Shown: piece by piece, positions 1 to 10,274 of the stretch | Layout of the letters: every line of letters starts with the position of its first letter | Numbering within the stretch: the stretch's first letter is position 1 | Position numbers and translations under genes: made by a program | From: Opisthocomus hoazin | Lineage: Eukaryota; Chordata; Aves; Opisthocomiformes; Opisthocomidae | Assembly (NCBI RefSeq): GCF_030867145.1 | Contig: NC_134427.1 | Location: 19,941,001 to 20,005,000, forward strand | DNA length: 64,000 nucleotides | Direction of reading: 5' to 3' | The notes under the pieces: model-generated | Told to the model about the DNA's origin: nothing | What the model saw: the letters and a program-made list of their open reading frames with translations, nothing else | Database searches by the model: none

Positions 1-500
1 GAGGGCTCCAGAGCTGGGCACAGGACTCCCGGGGGGTCTCACCAGAGCAGGGCAGAGGGGCAGAATCCCCTCCCTCGCCCTGTGCCCACACTGCTGGGGA
101 TGCAGCCCAGGGCACGGTTGCCTTCTGGTCTGCCAGCGCATACTGCTGGGCCATGGCCAGCTTTTCATCCACCCGTACCCCCAAGGCCTTCTCTTGAGGA
201 CTGCTCTCAATCCCTTCACCCCCCAGCCTGTAGTGATAGCAGGGGCTGCCCCGACCCAGATTCGGGACCCTGCACTTGGCCTTGTTGACCCTCGTGAGGT
301 TCACATGGGCCCACTTCTCGAGCTTGTCCAGGTCCCTCTGATGGCATCCCATCCCTCAGGCGTGTCGACCGCACCACTCGGCTTGGTGTCATCTGCAGAC
401 TTGCTGAGGGTACACTTGATCCCCCTGTCTGGGTCACTGATAAAGATATTAAACTGGTCCCAGTACAGACCCCTGAGGGACACCACTCATCACTGATCTC
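1..500 (-). mobile_element. CR1 LINE fragment, decayed reverse-transcriptase region
   Basis: Read on the minus strand, this block resembles the C-terminal part of the reverse transcriptase of avian CR1 LINEs. Recognisable pieces are a track around 301-486 containing NIFIS, CTLSK, ADDTK and SGAVDTPEG, then lower down stretches matching the KWAHVNL, KAKC and LWSP-type segments. The catalytic FADD-type box reads SADD here and the reading frame is broken several times, so it cannot code for an active enzyme. The element continues beyond the left edge of the window. Its 5' limit near 500-535 is vague because similarity fades. No function is expected. Confidence 0.75.
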
Positions 501-1602
501 CATCCAGACATCTGGATGCCTTCCTGACCTCATTCCTACACAACCGGGCAGTGTCCCTATACAGAATCCTGAAAAATAATCTACTAGAGACAGCGTGAAT
601 ATTAGAAATGCATGAAGTGAATAAACACATGTATATAGCCAACTGCGTTTGTATATTTAAGTACTTGTAGATACATATTGTATTTAAGCGATTCTGTATG
701 TATGGTGCGTGTCTTGTTCCAGTGGAAGCTACAGTTGATGCGTGATGCTGTTACCTTCTTTAAACACCAGGTTGAACTGTAACTACGAGAATAGATGGAC
801 TAATGTAAATCACGAATTACTGCAGTTCACCGAGACCTTGTGATTCTTTCAGGTACTGAAAGGTACAGATAGAACAGCAGATAATTAGATGTTTTCTTAG
901 TGACTTGGCAGGAGGTCTTGTGCTTTCCTTATTTGCGAACTGCGTAATGAAGGGTAAACTTATTCACAAGGGCAGCCCTTTTTTTTCAGGCAGGATGCAA
1001 ATACAGTATGTTGCACATGCTTTGCATTTCGGGGGGGTGGGGGAGAGAAATGGATTATGAAGATAGATACATAATCAGTGGTGTTTGTTGGACACTGACT
1101 CAGAGGGACTGCCACAACCATCTTTCAGATTTATCTATAGGATGAAGCACTGGAAAGCAGTTAGTAACCAGCTGATACTAAATAAAACGTGTCAAGCACA
1201 CATTTTAGTGTCCAGTGCATCGAAGCTTTGATGTGTGCAGATCTCATACTCAGAAAGCTGTAACAGCCCTTCCCATGTCCTGGTCTAATCTAGCTGAGTG
1301 CCGCGGCAGCAGTTAGCACTCTAGTTCCCAAAGACCTGCTGAGCTCTCCGGCTGTAATGCCCGAGTCCTGCTGATGGGCAGCGGCCAGGCAGAAAAAGAG
1401 AAGTTAATCACCAAGACAGGTTAAATAATAAAAGGTTTTGGCTATGCATAATGATCCTCTCATTCTTACAGGGGGAAACTTCGGTTGTGGTCAGCTTAAT
1501 TCTGATTGTACTTAAGGAAATCCTCGCAGAAAATCTAGTGGGGCTGATATGGTGTTGTAGTTATCCCAGTGTGAAAGTTCATTAGACAGCTTCTGCATCG
1601 TA
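501..1602. other. Gene-free spacer
   Basis: Unremarkable AT-leaning sequence between the CR1 fragment and the GT microsatellite. I see no exon with paired splice sites, no recognisable protein similarity and no clear repeat. A run of Gs at about 1030-1043 is the only low-complexity feature. Confidence 0.5.
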
Positions 1603-1919
1603 AGGTGTGTGTGGGGGTGTGTGTGGGGGTGTGGGTGGGTGGGTGGGGGGGTGTGTGTCTGTGTCTGTGTGTGTGGGGGTGTCTGCGTGTGTCTGTGTGT
1701 GTGTGTGTGTGTGTGTGTCTGTGTCTGTGTGTGTGGGGGTGTCTGCGTGTGTGTCTGTGTGTGTGTGTGTGTGTCTGTGTGTCTGTGTGTGTCTGTGTGT
1801 CTGTGTCTGTGTCTGTGTGTGCGTGTGTGTGTGTGTGCGCGTGTGTGTGTGCGTGTGTGTGTGTGTGTGTGCGTGTGTGTGTGCGCGTGCGTGTGCGTGT
1901 GCGTGTGTGTGTGTGTGTA
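1603..1919 (+). repeat. GT-rich microsatellite, ~317 bp, interrupted
   Basis: A long (GT)n tract interrupted by GTCT, GGGG and GCGT variants. It starts with GTGTGGGGGT units, passes through GTGTCT units and ends in GTGCGT units. A compound unit containing GTGGGGGTGTCTGCGTGT appears twice, at about 1672-1692 and 1732-1752, so part of the tract was copied as a block. Several long open frames cross it on both strands, but they are artefacts of a 2-bp repeat. Alternating purine-pyrimidine DNA of this length can adopt Z-DNA, which is known for GT repeats but not shown here. Confidence 0.97.
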
Positions 1920-3371
1920 AAGTCCAGCCTGACGTTATCTCTTGCATTTTCCAGAGATGCTGTCTGAATCCTTGCAGATGGAGGTAGCTGACTGGAACTT
2001 TTTCTGTTGCCCAACTACTTGATAGGGGATTTTAAGAATATTGGCAGTTTGTTGGTTTCTCTGGCATCCGTTTTTCTGCATGATGCTGACCACTACGTTT
2101 TCTTTGCTGAGCTAAAGCTTTCCCATACATCTACTAACATAATGCTGCCATATAGTACTACTGCATACACTCCCATTCAGATTGTTTCTGGAGCTTGAAT
2201 TTTTTCCTCGCCTCATACTTTTCAATTATTAAAATGTTGAGGTATGCACAAGATACTCTTTGAAATCTGATGATACTTTATAATTTGGTATATGGATGCT
2301 GCAGTCTTTTTCTACAGTGGCAAAGCTGACTTGGTACTGCCAGTACTCTTGAGGATTGTTTTTATTTTTAAACTCGCCACTTCAGGTATGCAGTTTACAA
2401 TGATTCCCCACAAAGTTACCGTAGAGACAGCAAGATGCGGCAGTTGCCAAATACAGGAAGAACTTAAGAGCCTTTTGCTGTTGGAAGGAATATGCATGAG
2501 CGTTATATTGGAAACCGCAGTCTATAACATAAAAATCCTCCTTCAAAGTTAATGTCAAAGCTGCTTTTTCCTGCAGCGTAGGTCGAATAAAATCCAAACA
2601 GTAGTTTGGACGGTGTAGCGCAGCATTCCTAGTGAAGGTGCTTGTTCCCTGGAATTGTTCGCTAATCTTTGCCGGAAAAAACCCCACCCCAAACGCAAAC
2701 CAAGAAATGCTGGACTGCGGACATGGCTGGAACGTCGGAACCAGCCTTTGCCTGCCTGGGCTTTTTGCAGAAAGCACATGCTGTATGTGGTTTTAATCTT
2801 AAGGTTTAATTCGTACAAAGCTGTTCTTGGCATTACACCTCTCTGTGCGTGGAAGGGTGTTACCGACGGCTTAAAAAGTTCCTGTGCGTCGGCAACGCCG
2901 CGGCACCGAGGTGAGGTACTGATGCTCTCCTCGGGGGAACAGCTTCAGTTTCTGAGCTCCTTCTGTTTCCATAAACGCAGCCGTGTACGCTAAGACAATC
3001 CGGCTGGGACGGAACCAGAGCTGACCCTTCGCCCGCTGTGCCTGGCGTAACTACCCGCGCTCTGCGGGGCAGGAGGAACGGTGGAGCGGCTTTTCGTGAC
3101 GGGAAACGCTGCTGGCACCGACAGCACTGCGCCCAGGTAGCAGGTAAAGGCGGCGGCGTTAGACCGAGGTCTGGAGAGGACCGGTGAGAGGGGTCTCTGT
3201 GCCGACGCCGCGCCGCCGTCCGTTGCGGGGAAGCGGCAGGAATCGATCCGCAGCGCCGGGGAGCGGCGCTGGCCGCGGGAGAGGCTGCGAGCCCGGCGCT
3301 CGTCCCGCTGTGCCCGCCGCGGTCCCGGCCCGCCGCAGTCCCCCCGCCGCTCCCGCCGCCCCGGGCCGCGC
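1920..3371 (-). other. KCNE5: KCNE5 downstream / probable 3' UTR region
   Basis: The minus-strand transcript from KCNE5 would run into this region after its stop codon at 3372-3374. A canonical AATAAA on the minus strand lies at 2361-2366 (plus: tttatt), which would give a 3' UTR of about 1 kb. Where the transcript actually ends is not shown by sequence alone. The part above about 2,880 belongs to the CpG island. Confidence 0.4.
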
Positions 3372-3935
3372 TCACACCAGCCGCTGGCCCTCGCCCGGGC
3401 CGCCCTGCTCGCCCGGCTGCCCCGCTCCGCCGCGGCCCCAGTCGCGCTCGATGTAGAGGTGGTAGGGGTCGTGCTTGGACTCCAGCTTCCGCGAGCGGGT
3501 GTAGGCCAGGATGAGCCCGCCGGCCAGGCAGCCGTAGAACACCATGATGAGCAGGATGTACAGCGAGCCGTCCGCCCCCGGCCCGGAGCCCGCCGCCGGC
3601 GGGGCGAGCGCGTCGGCGCTGGCGTTGCCGCCGCGGCGCAGCTCCCTCAGCAGCGCGCCCAGCAGCGCCGGCAGCCGCCGCGGTTCGCTGCAGTCCATGG
3701 CGGGACGGCGGCGGGGAGGCGGCGCCCCGCCCTGAGGGGAGCGGCCGGGAGGCGGGCTGCGCGCCGAGCGGCGGGCAGCGCCCCGGAGCCGGAGGGCACC
3801 GTGCGGTGGGACCGCGCCTGGCTGAGGCGGCAAGGCCGAGCGCCGAGCCCTCCGCCCCGGCGGGGAGCGCCCGGCCTTTCTGAGGGCCCCTTCGCTTCCC
3901 GGCACGGCCGCGCTGCTTCCGCGCTAGGAGGGATG
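2880..3935. promoter_or_regulatory. CpG island over KCNE5
   Basis: GC-rich, CpG-dense DNA covers the whole KCNE5 coding region and about 240 bp upstream of its start codon. It contrasts sharply with the AT-rich flanks. It ends almost exactly where a CR1 tail begins (about 3950). The KCNE5 promoter is inferred to lie at about 3700-3935 on the minus strand. I do not see a clear TATA box. Confidence 0.8.
3372..3698 (-). CDS. KCNE5: KCNE5, potassium channel beta subunit (single-exon, intact)
   Basis: A 108-residue member of the KCNE (MinK) family, single-pass membrane proteins that associate with voltage-gated potassium channel alpha subunits such as KCNQ1 and change their gating. Visible parts are a short N-terminus starting MDCSEP, an N-glycosylation sequon at N25-A-S, one transmembrane helix at about residues 46-66, and the juxtamembrane signature beginning TRSRKLESK followed by DPYHLYIERDW. 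The tail is a short Gly/Pro-rich stretch. The start at 3698 was chosen because MDCSE aligns with the MNCSE start of mammalian KCNE5. The frame stays open upstream to 3905, but that stretch is Arg/Pro-rich CpG-island sequence. The mammalian protein is about 142 residues, so this copy is shorter, mainly after the helix and in the N-terminal linker. There is no intron, as expected for KCNE coding regions. Its location beside ACSL4 matches human synteny and supports KCNE5 over other paralogues. Confidence 0.93.
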   Translation of the reverse strand: MDCSEPRRLPALLGALLRELRRGGNASADALAPPAAGSGPGADGSLYILLIMVFYGCLAGGLILAYTRSRKLESKHDPYHLYIERDWGRGGAGQPGEQGGPGEGQRLV

Positions 3936-3949
3936 AAATAATCTGACTC

Positions 3950-4400
3950 TGCTGGAGAGAGCCCAGCGGAGGGCTGCGAGGATGAGGAGGAGACTGGAGG
4001 AGAGGCTGAGGGAGCTGGGCTTGTTCAGCCTGGAGAAGAGAAGGCTGAGAGGGGACCTTAGAAATGCCTATAAATATCTGCAGGGTGGGGGTCAGGAGGA
4101 CGGGTCCAGACTCTTTCCAGTGGTGCCCAGCGACAGGACAAGGGGCAACGGGCACAAACTGAAGCAGAGGAAGTTCCAGGTGAACATGAGGAAGAACTTC
4201 TTCCCTCTGAGGGTGATGGAGCCCTGGCCCAGGCTGCCCAAGGAGGCTGTGGAGTCTCCTTCTCTGGAGATATTCAAGACCCGCCTGGACGCGGTCCTGT
4301 GCAGCCTGCTCTGGGTGACCCTGCTTGGGCAGGGGGTTGGACTGGGTGACCCACAGAGGTCCCTGCCAATCCCCACCATTCTGGGTTTCTGTGATTCTGT
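3950..4400 (+). mobile_element. CR1 LINE, 5'-truncated tail
   Basis: Typical CR1 3' portion: CTGGAGAGAGCCC-type start, GGGCTTGTTCAGCCTGGAGA, a GACAAGGGGCAACGG segment, GAGCCCTGGCCCAGGCTGCCC, and an end in CCCACCATTCTGGG...GTGATTCTGT, a decayed form of the CR1 terminal repeat. Similarity begins right at the edge of the KCNE5 CpG island, about 250 bp upstream of the KCNE5 start codon. The element is plus strand, opposite to KCNE5. Confidence 0.92.
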
Positions 4401-5303
4401 AAAGGTGCGGCTGGGAGTGAGCAGCCATGTAGGAAGGAGCTGAGCCCCCAGGAGCGGGTCCTGCCCGGGTGAGACCGACCAGCTCTGAGGGAACAGGAGA
4501 ACTGAGGACAATCTTCATTTCACCTGGAGAACGGCGAACGGAGATCCCTTCACAGGCTCCCTGAAGTACCTAAGCAAGATATTTCACCAAAGTTAAAACG
4601 CTTGGGAAAAGGCAAAATAAACCCACGAAGGAGCTGGTTGTAGTCACTGGAGCTTTGGCACCGGAGCCCTGCCTGCCGAGGCCACCTGGCAGCACACTGC
4701 GAGGCCTGGTGCTCCAGGAGCGTGGCCGCCCGGCACAGGAAAGCACAGCATGGGCCGAACCGCAGCAGACTCAGGGATCGGATTTGCTGTTGAGGGGCGC
4801 GTTGCGGAGAAAAGCAAGGAGGTGTTGCTTGGAAAGGTGTTGGCTGCAGGAGTTTGAGCAGCAGCAGCTGTGGTGGTCAGACACCCAGAGGCAGGAGTCA
4901 TTGCAGTAATTAAAACACTTGGTAATTAGCTGAAGAGGATCTGTTCCTGGAGGAGAAAGGCCTGGAGAACACTGTTGGCAGGTTGGGTTCTGGGCTGTTC
5001 CCTGTATGGCTGTGTTGGAGAGGTCCTGAAGCTGCAGCAGACAGGCAAGTTGCCTTAGTTATAATTTTTTTTTTTCCCCCTGCCAAAGCTCTGTGCCCAT
5101 AGCTATGCGTTTTTTGAAATCCTGTGAATGCTCTGAGGGCCTTGGATTTTCCCTGCTCCCAGGTTGTTTATCTGGTAACTTTTCTGAATTCGGGTGTCAT
5201 CATGCGTATAGGCGCACGCGGCAGTTGCATGTGTTACGGATTCACAATCTCTCCAGCATTTAGAGTAGTTTTTAAATTGTGCAGTTTCTTTGTCTGTTTG
5301 TCC
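4401..5303. other. Spacer between two CR1 tails
   Basis: No gene seen. About 4650-4910 is moderately GC-rich and holds GCAGCAGCAG-type runs. The remainder is AT-leaning with a T tract near 5067. Open frames here are short and resemble no family. Confidence 0.45.
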
Positions 5304-5504
5304 AAGAACTTCTTCCCTCTGAGGGTGACGGAGCCCTGGCCCAGGCTGCCCAGGGAGGCTGTGGAGTCTCCTTCTCTGGAGATATTCAAGACCTGCCTGA
5401 ATGTGGTCCTGTGCAGCCTGCTCTGGGTGACCCTGCTTGGGCAGGGGGTTGGGCTGGGTGACTCACAGAGGGCCCTTCCAACCCCCACCATTCTAGGATT
5501 CTGT
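5304..5504 (+). mobile_element. CR1 LINE, short 5'-truncated tail
   Basis: About 200 bp closely matching positions ~4194-4400 of the neighbouring CR1 copy, from GAACTTCTTCCCTCTGAGGG to CCACCATTCTAGGATTCTGT. Same strand and evidently the same subfamily as the copy 1.1 kb to the left. It is shorter at the 5' end, as usual for LINE insertions. Confidence 0.92.
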
Positions 5505-8500
5505 TTCCAGGAGGTGGCTAGGGCTGATCGTTGTGTTGCCGCCCCATTTTCTTCTCCTTGCTTCCAGGGAAAGTGATGTATTTGAACAGCAGACCAGAAA
5601 GAGTGCCTATCTGTAAGGGCAGCTGGAAAGGCAAGTTGGTGTGGTATTGACTGGGGCTTTTCTGTGTAAACAGCACCAGGCAAGGGTGCAGTCCTGCTGG
5701 GTTAGGTTTCAAAAGAATAGCAGCTGGTTTTTCCATAGTGCTGCTCTTTTAGCCTTGAAGTTGCTCTGGAAGAAATACTAGTTAAAAGGGATGTTTCTGC
5801 GACAACATATTCTCCCTCCTATTTTTTTCTTTTTCTCCTAAGAGTTGCGATTCATTCTCGTTGCTTCATCAGCAAAATATGCCTGAGAAACCCTCTGATT
5901 TAAGGATAGTTACTCCCTCCCCAGCATCAGGGGCATTTACAAGCTATAGGGTGCGAGTGAGAGATTGTTGCTTAGCCAGCAAGACATGTTTCTGTTGTGC
6001 GTGTGAGTCCTTTTACAAAATCATGTCTCTTTCAAGCAAAATTTTTGGCTCAGATATGTTGCAAGCATCTTGCATTTTCATTATCTGTGGGTGACTTACT
6101 GAAATTGTATTGGTGGCTAGATAGTGGAAACAAAATAGAAAATACAATAGATCATAGTTTTTACTACAGTTAGAAGGGCTGAAAATCTGTTTAGAATCTC
6201 AAGAGAATCAAAAACCAGGGTCTGATAGATTTTTCTTCACCCAATGCCAGATTTTAATTTGCTTTTCTGCAGTACATGTTTTTTGTTGGTGTGAATGATC
6301 TTCTTGCTATCTTTCCTCTGAAAGTAAGGACTCTGCTTGCCAGAAAAACACTTAGGGCGGGCTGTATGTAGGTTAAAACAGAGTCAGGGTGACTTGTTAG
6401 AAACTGGGTTGTGGTGTAGCATTTCTTCGCAGAGCTCCTTAAGAAGTCACTGCCACCTCCTGTGCATTTCCGTCCCTCACAGCGATATGGTTACCGTGCT
6501 ACTGCAAGTGTGCAGAGATCCAGATTTTTAAAATAACGAGGGAAAAAAGTCACAAGGTGAGAGCTACACTATTGCATAAAGACAGACACATTCTGGAATG
6601 CAGTGGCGTTACAGGCTTTGGGAGGTAACTGCCCTCCGCTGCACAGGGCAGCTGGGGCAGGTATTGTATTTTGCACAGAGAGTTTAAAATATAGAGACAG
6701 AGTGGCCCTGGTTAAATGACCCTGATTAAATTTTATAAAAACAGGCTGATGGGGAGAGGTTGGGTTTGCTTAGAGTTGCAAGACAGAAAGTGAAGTAGAG
6801 CAGGCAGCTCTGGAGAACAGTGATCCATTCTTTGTGTTCACTCCCTGGGGGAGCACCGTAAGTAATAAGCTGATCTGTATCCAACGGGAAAGGTTCAGGT
6901 TAGATACCGCGTTGTTTAAAACAAATAAAAACCTCAACAGCACCTCCCAGGACTGGGATTTTTGTCAAGTGCTGGAACAATATGTGGACTCGTTACCCGA
7001 AGTCATAGTTGGGATAGTTTTATGCTTAAATAGGCTCAACAGTACCATAGGCCTCTTAGAAGTAGTCCAATGCTGTTTCAAGTCAAGAACTGCTAAATTA
7101 CTTCCCCCACCACATCCTTATCTGTGTTTTCAAAAAGGAAAACTTACACGGCATCTTTTTGCTTTAGCATTTTAATGATATGAGATCATGTCTTGGAGCA
7201 GTAGGTATTCATGCTCAGGCTCTGGATTTTCAGAAATAACGGGGATCGTGTGGATGTGGTGGGCACACTTCTGTAACAGGAGACTGGTGAGGGTAAATGC
7301 AGAAATAAGCATGGGGAACAAACACATAGAGACTTCTGGTATCTCTGTTAATCTCAGCATTAACCAGGCTATTGATGTTTCAAAGTGGGAGAACAAGTGA
7401 AAAATGCAACAGGGTTTTTGGTTTTGTTTTGTCTTTTCTTTAAAAGCATAGGTGAGGACGCTGAGGGTCAGACACTGTGCCCAGAGCTCTGTTAGTCTAA
7501 TTTAATTAGCATTGGTCTAAGGTTAAGACTTACACACTTCCAGCTAAAGACAGTTTTGGACAAACTACTCGTGATATTCAGCTTTGTTAAAACACTTTGT
7601 CAATATAGAACGGATCTGATTTTCTTCAAAACATGTCTCTTGCCAGTAAAGGTGTAGCAACAATCTAGATACTACAGCTCCCAGTAGCAAAGCAGTGGTG
7701 CAAACACCACCCCATTTCTGTCAAACTCATCCAAATTAAATTACATGAAAATGACAGATCACCAATAAATGTGTGTTTAGTACAGTCAGTCAGCCCTATT
7801 CCTCCATGGCTGATGTAATCCCATCATGTTACGGAAAAAAAAAGCAATCAGTAATGTACTTTGCAGCAGCCCTGAGTCCACTGGAAATGTGTTTTGTTTA
7901 TTAATCCAGGAAAGTTCACGCGACTGTAGAATACCTGACTTTCACTCTGCGTGCCTCATTCAGAATTTGATGTAAGCAGTGACTGCAGGTTGTATTTGCT
8001 AAGTCACCTTTGTGGCATTTTATGAAAAAGAAGCACAAGATTTATTATTTTTAAGCTTCTCATGTTTAAATTTTAGCCTCCAGAAGAGAAATGGATTTAC
8101 TCTCATGTAAATGGAGCTTAGCCATTAGGCAGGCTCAGTAACAAAAAAAAAAAAAACCAAAACCCCACACCAAAACTAAATACATAATGAGAATTTATTT
8201 CTTGCGTTAGCATGTAATTGCAAAACATCACTAATTTCTCATTAGAATACATGTGGTTATTTGAAACTATAATTCTGGGATGTGGTAGATTTGGGGGAGC
8301 TTTTTTGACTGAAAATTAGTGACCCACGTTCTCGACTCGTGTCCTGTTCCTCACCCAGCCAGAAGGTGTTCGACGGGAACTGCAGTGCAACATCTTGGCG
8401 TACCTGGCAGGCGGCTCTCTACATCGCGTCACGCTCGCAGTTCTCCCATGTTGTAATAGACACTAAAATTGCATTGGGTTGCTTAAACACCACCTCACCT

Positions 8501-10274
8501 ACTCTTAAGGGAATAACTCATTACTTTCTCTGTTTGTACTCTTTTTTTTTTTTCTTGATCCCCCTTGCAAGCCATTTGATGACATCGTACTGTTACGTGC
8601 TGCATCACTGTTACTTTACGTACAGGAACCAGGTCTCCTCTTCCAGCCCTGACTTGTTCAGTATTTAGTAAGGAATTATTTTAAAGTTCTGTGTTTCTTT
8701 TAAATTACCTAATCATAAATGTCACTTAGCATAAACTTACCCTCTATTCCTCCTTTTCCACTGGTGACCACACCTTTGTGCCTTTGTTAGGGTAACTTTG
8801 TATGTAGTTGAGGGCTAATGATCGCTTGTTATGTGCCATTCTTCAGGCCTGCTACACTCAGCTGGAATCTTCCTTCATAGATCAAGCTTTCTCGTCCCAC
8901 TGTTCGTGTAGTTATACTCTGACTTTCTCTAGATACCCCATGTTTTTTGAAGTAGAGGACCTACATATGATCTTGTATCAGACATGCCTGCACTGGATTT
9001 TGTTGCTGTTTGAACTTGTTTCTCAGATTTAGGAGAATAAATTTAAATTATGAACCCATTTTCTGAAGAACCTGCAGCTACTTTGAGCTTTCTGGAACCT
9101 TCACATTCAGTAAATTAACTGCTCCCTCGCACTTCAGTCCTGTGTTGTACATCCTTTCAGTCAAGCCCAGGATATCGTCTGTAACTATCATGTAACAGTT
9201 CTGAAGCCATGTACTGTCACTTCATCTGCATCCTAGTCCCTTATTTTTAAGGGCAAGAATGACATTCTTGCTCATTCACTCTTCTGACTTCTCCACAAGC
9301 TCTGTCACAAAAGGATTTAGAATTCATTAAAAATACGGATAAAGCTCTTGCCAAACTGCAAGTATTATATCTGAAAATAATCCCTATATTTGGAGCCTGC
9401 CGGATGTAATCCTTCCCCCTCTCCAAAAATGCTTGAAAAGCTGATGTGTATCAAATTGTCTTTTGCAGCACATCGACATTTAGCTCATTTCTTAAAACTG
9501 GGCCCAATCTGGGCTTTGTTTTCAACATCTGTAGCGTGTACTCGCTGCTGCTTTTGAGAAGTTCTTCTACAGTATGCTCAGTTTCAGAGAGAACGCAAGG
9601 CGCCAAACAGTAACTAGAGACAACTTGTGCAACGTATAAAGATCTGTCAGAACACAAACTTGTTGAACCATTTGAATTGTATTTCACTTTTGAAATGTTA
9701 ACATTGTGCACGTATACATGTATGTACTGAAAATAGCAATCCTCAGTCAGCCAAGACACCGAAGATACCTGCAGTCTAGATAAAATATATTTCATATAAA
9801 TACATTCATGGTTTGGAAAAAAAAAAAAAAATCATACAACCTGCTGACAGACTCAAGTGCAAGTAGCTTTCTTACATGTATTTCACTTCCGTGATGCTAA
9901 CAGGCTGACTAAAGACTCTTTAATTGTCACCAATTTTAAACATGGAAAATCTGGTAACGTGGCTCCAGGATCAAGTCATTTAAAAAGTCGCTACTGGCAC
10001 AGGAAGTATTTCCTTTTGTCATAAACCATCTGTATGTGTCTTAAAAAAAAAATAAAACATTTTTTTAAGAACAGCTATTCCCTCATTCCTTTTAGCGACT
10101 GCTGTAGTTCCACGCACGACTAGATACAGTCAGCTTCACATACCAGATTTTCTTTTTCCCTTTCCCCTCGGGGTTCTTGGAAGATGAGCTGGCAGTGTTC
10201 TGGACTGGCCAGAGAAAGTTATGCATGGGGAAATTTAAAGTTGGTCCCAAGGAGAAGGGACGGTTTAATTAATG
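5505..10274. other. Intergenic stretch between KCNE5 and ACSL4
   Basis: AT-rich with no recognisable protein-coding exon on either strand. Minus-strand AATAAA signals occur at 7897-7902, 8041-8046 and 8194-8199, so a longer ACSL4 3' UTR reaching into this region is possible. A compact CpG-dense block at about 8325-8455 stands out. A-tracts occur near 8143 and 9819. Confidence 0.4.

Noticed and set aside
1535-2014. Open frames rich in His-Thr or Val-Cys
   Set aside because: Translations of the GT microsatellite, not proteins.
2860-4518. 552-codon open frame on the minus strand across the KCNE5 region
   Set aside because: It is out of frame with KCNE5, is Arg/Pro/Ala-rich as CpG islands give in any frame, and runs through a CR1 tail.
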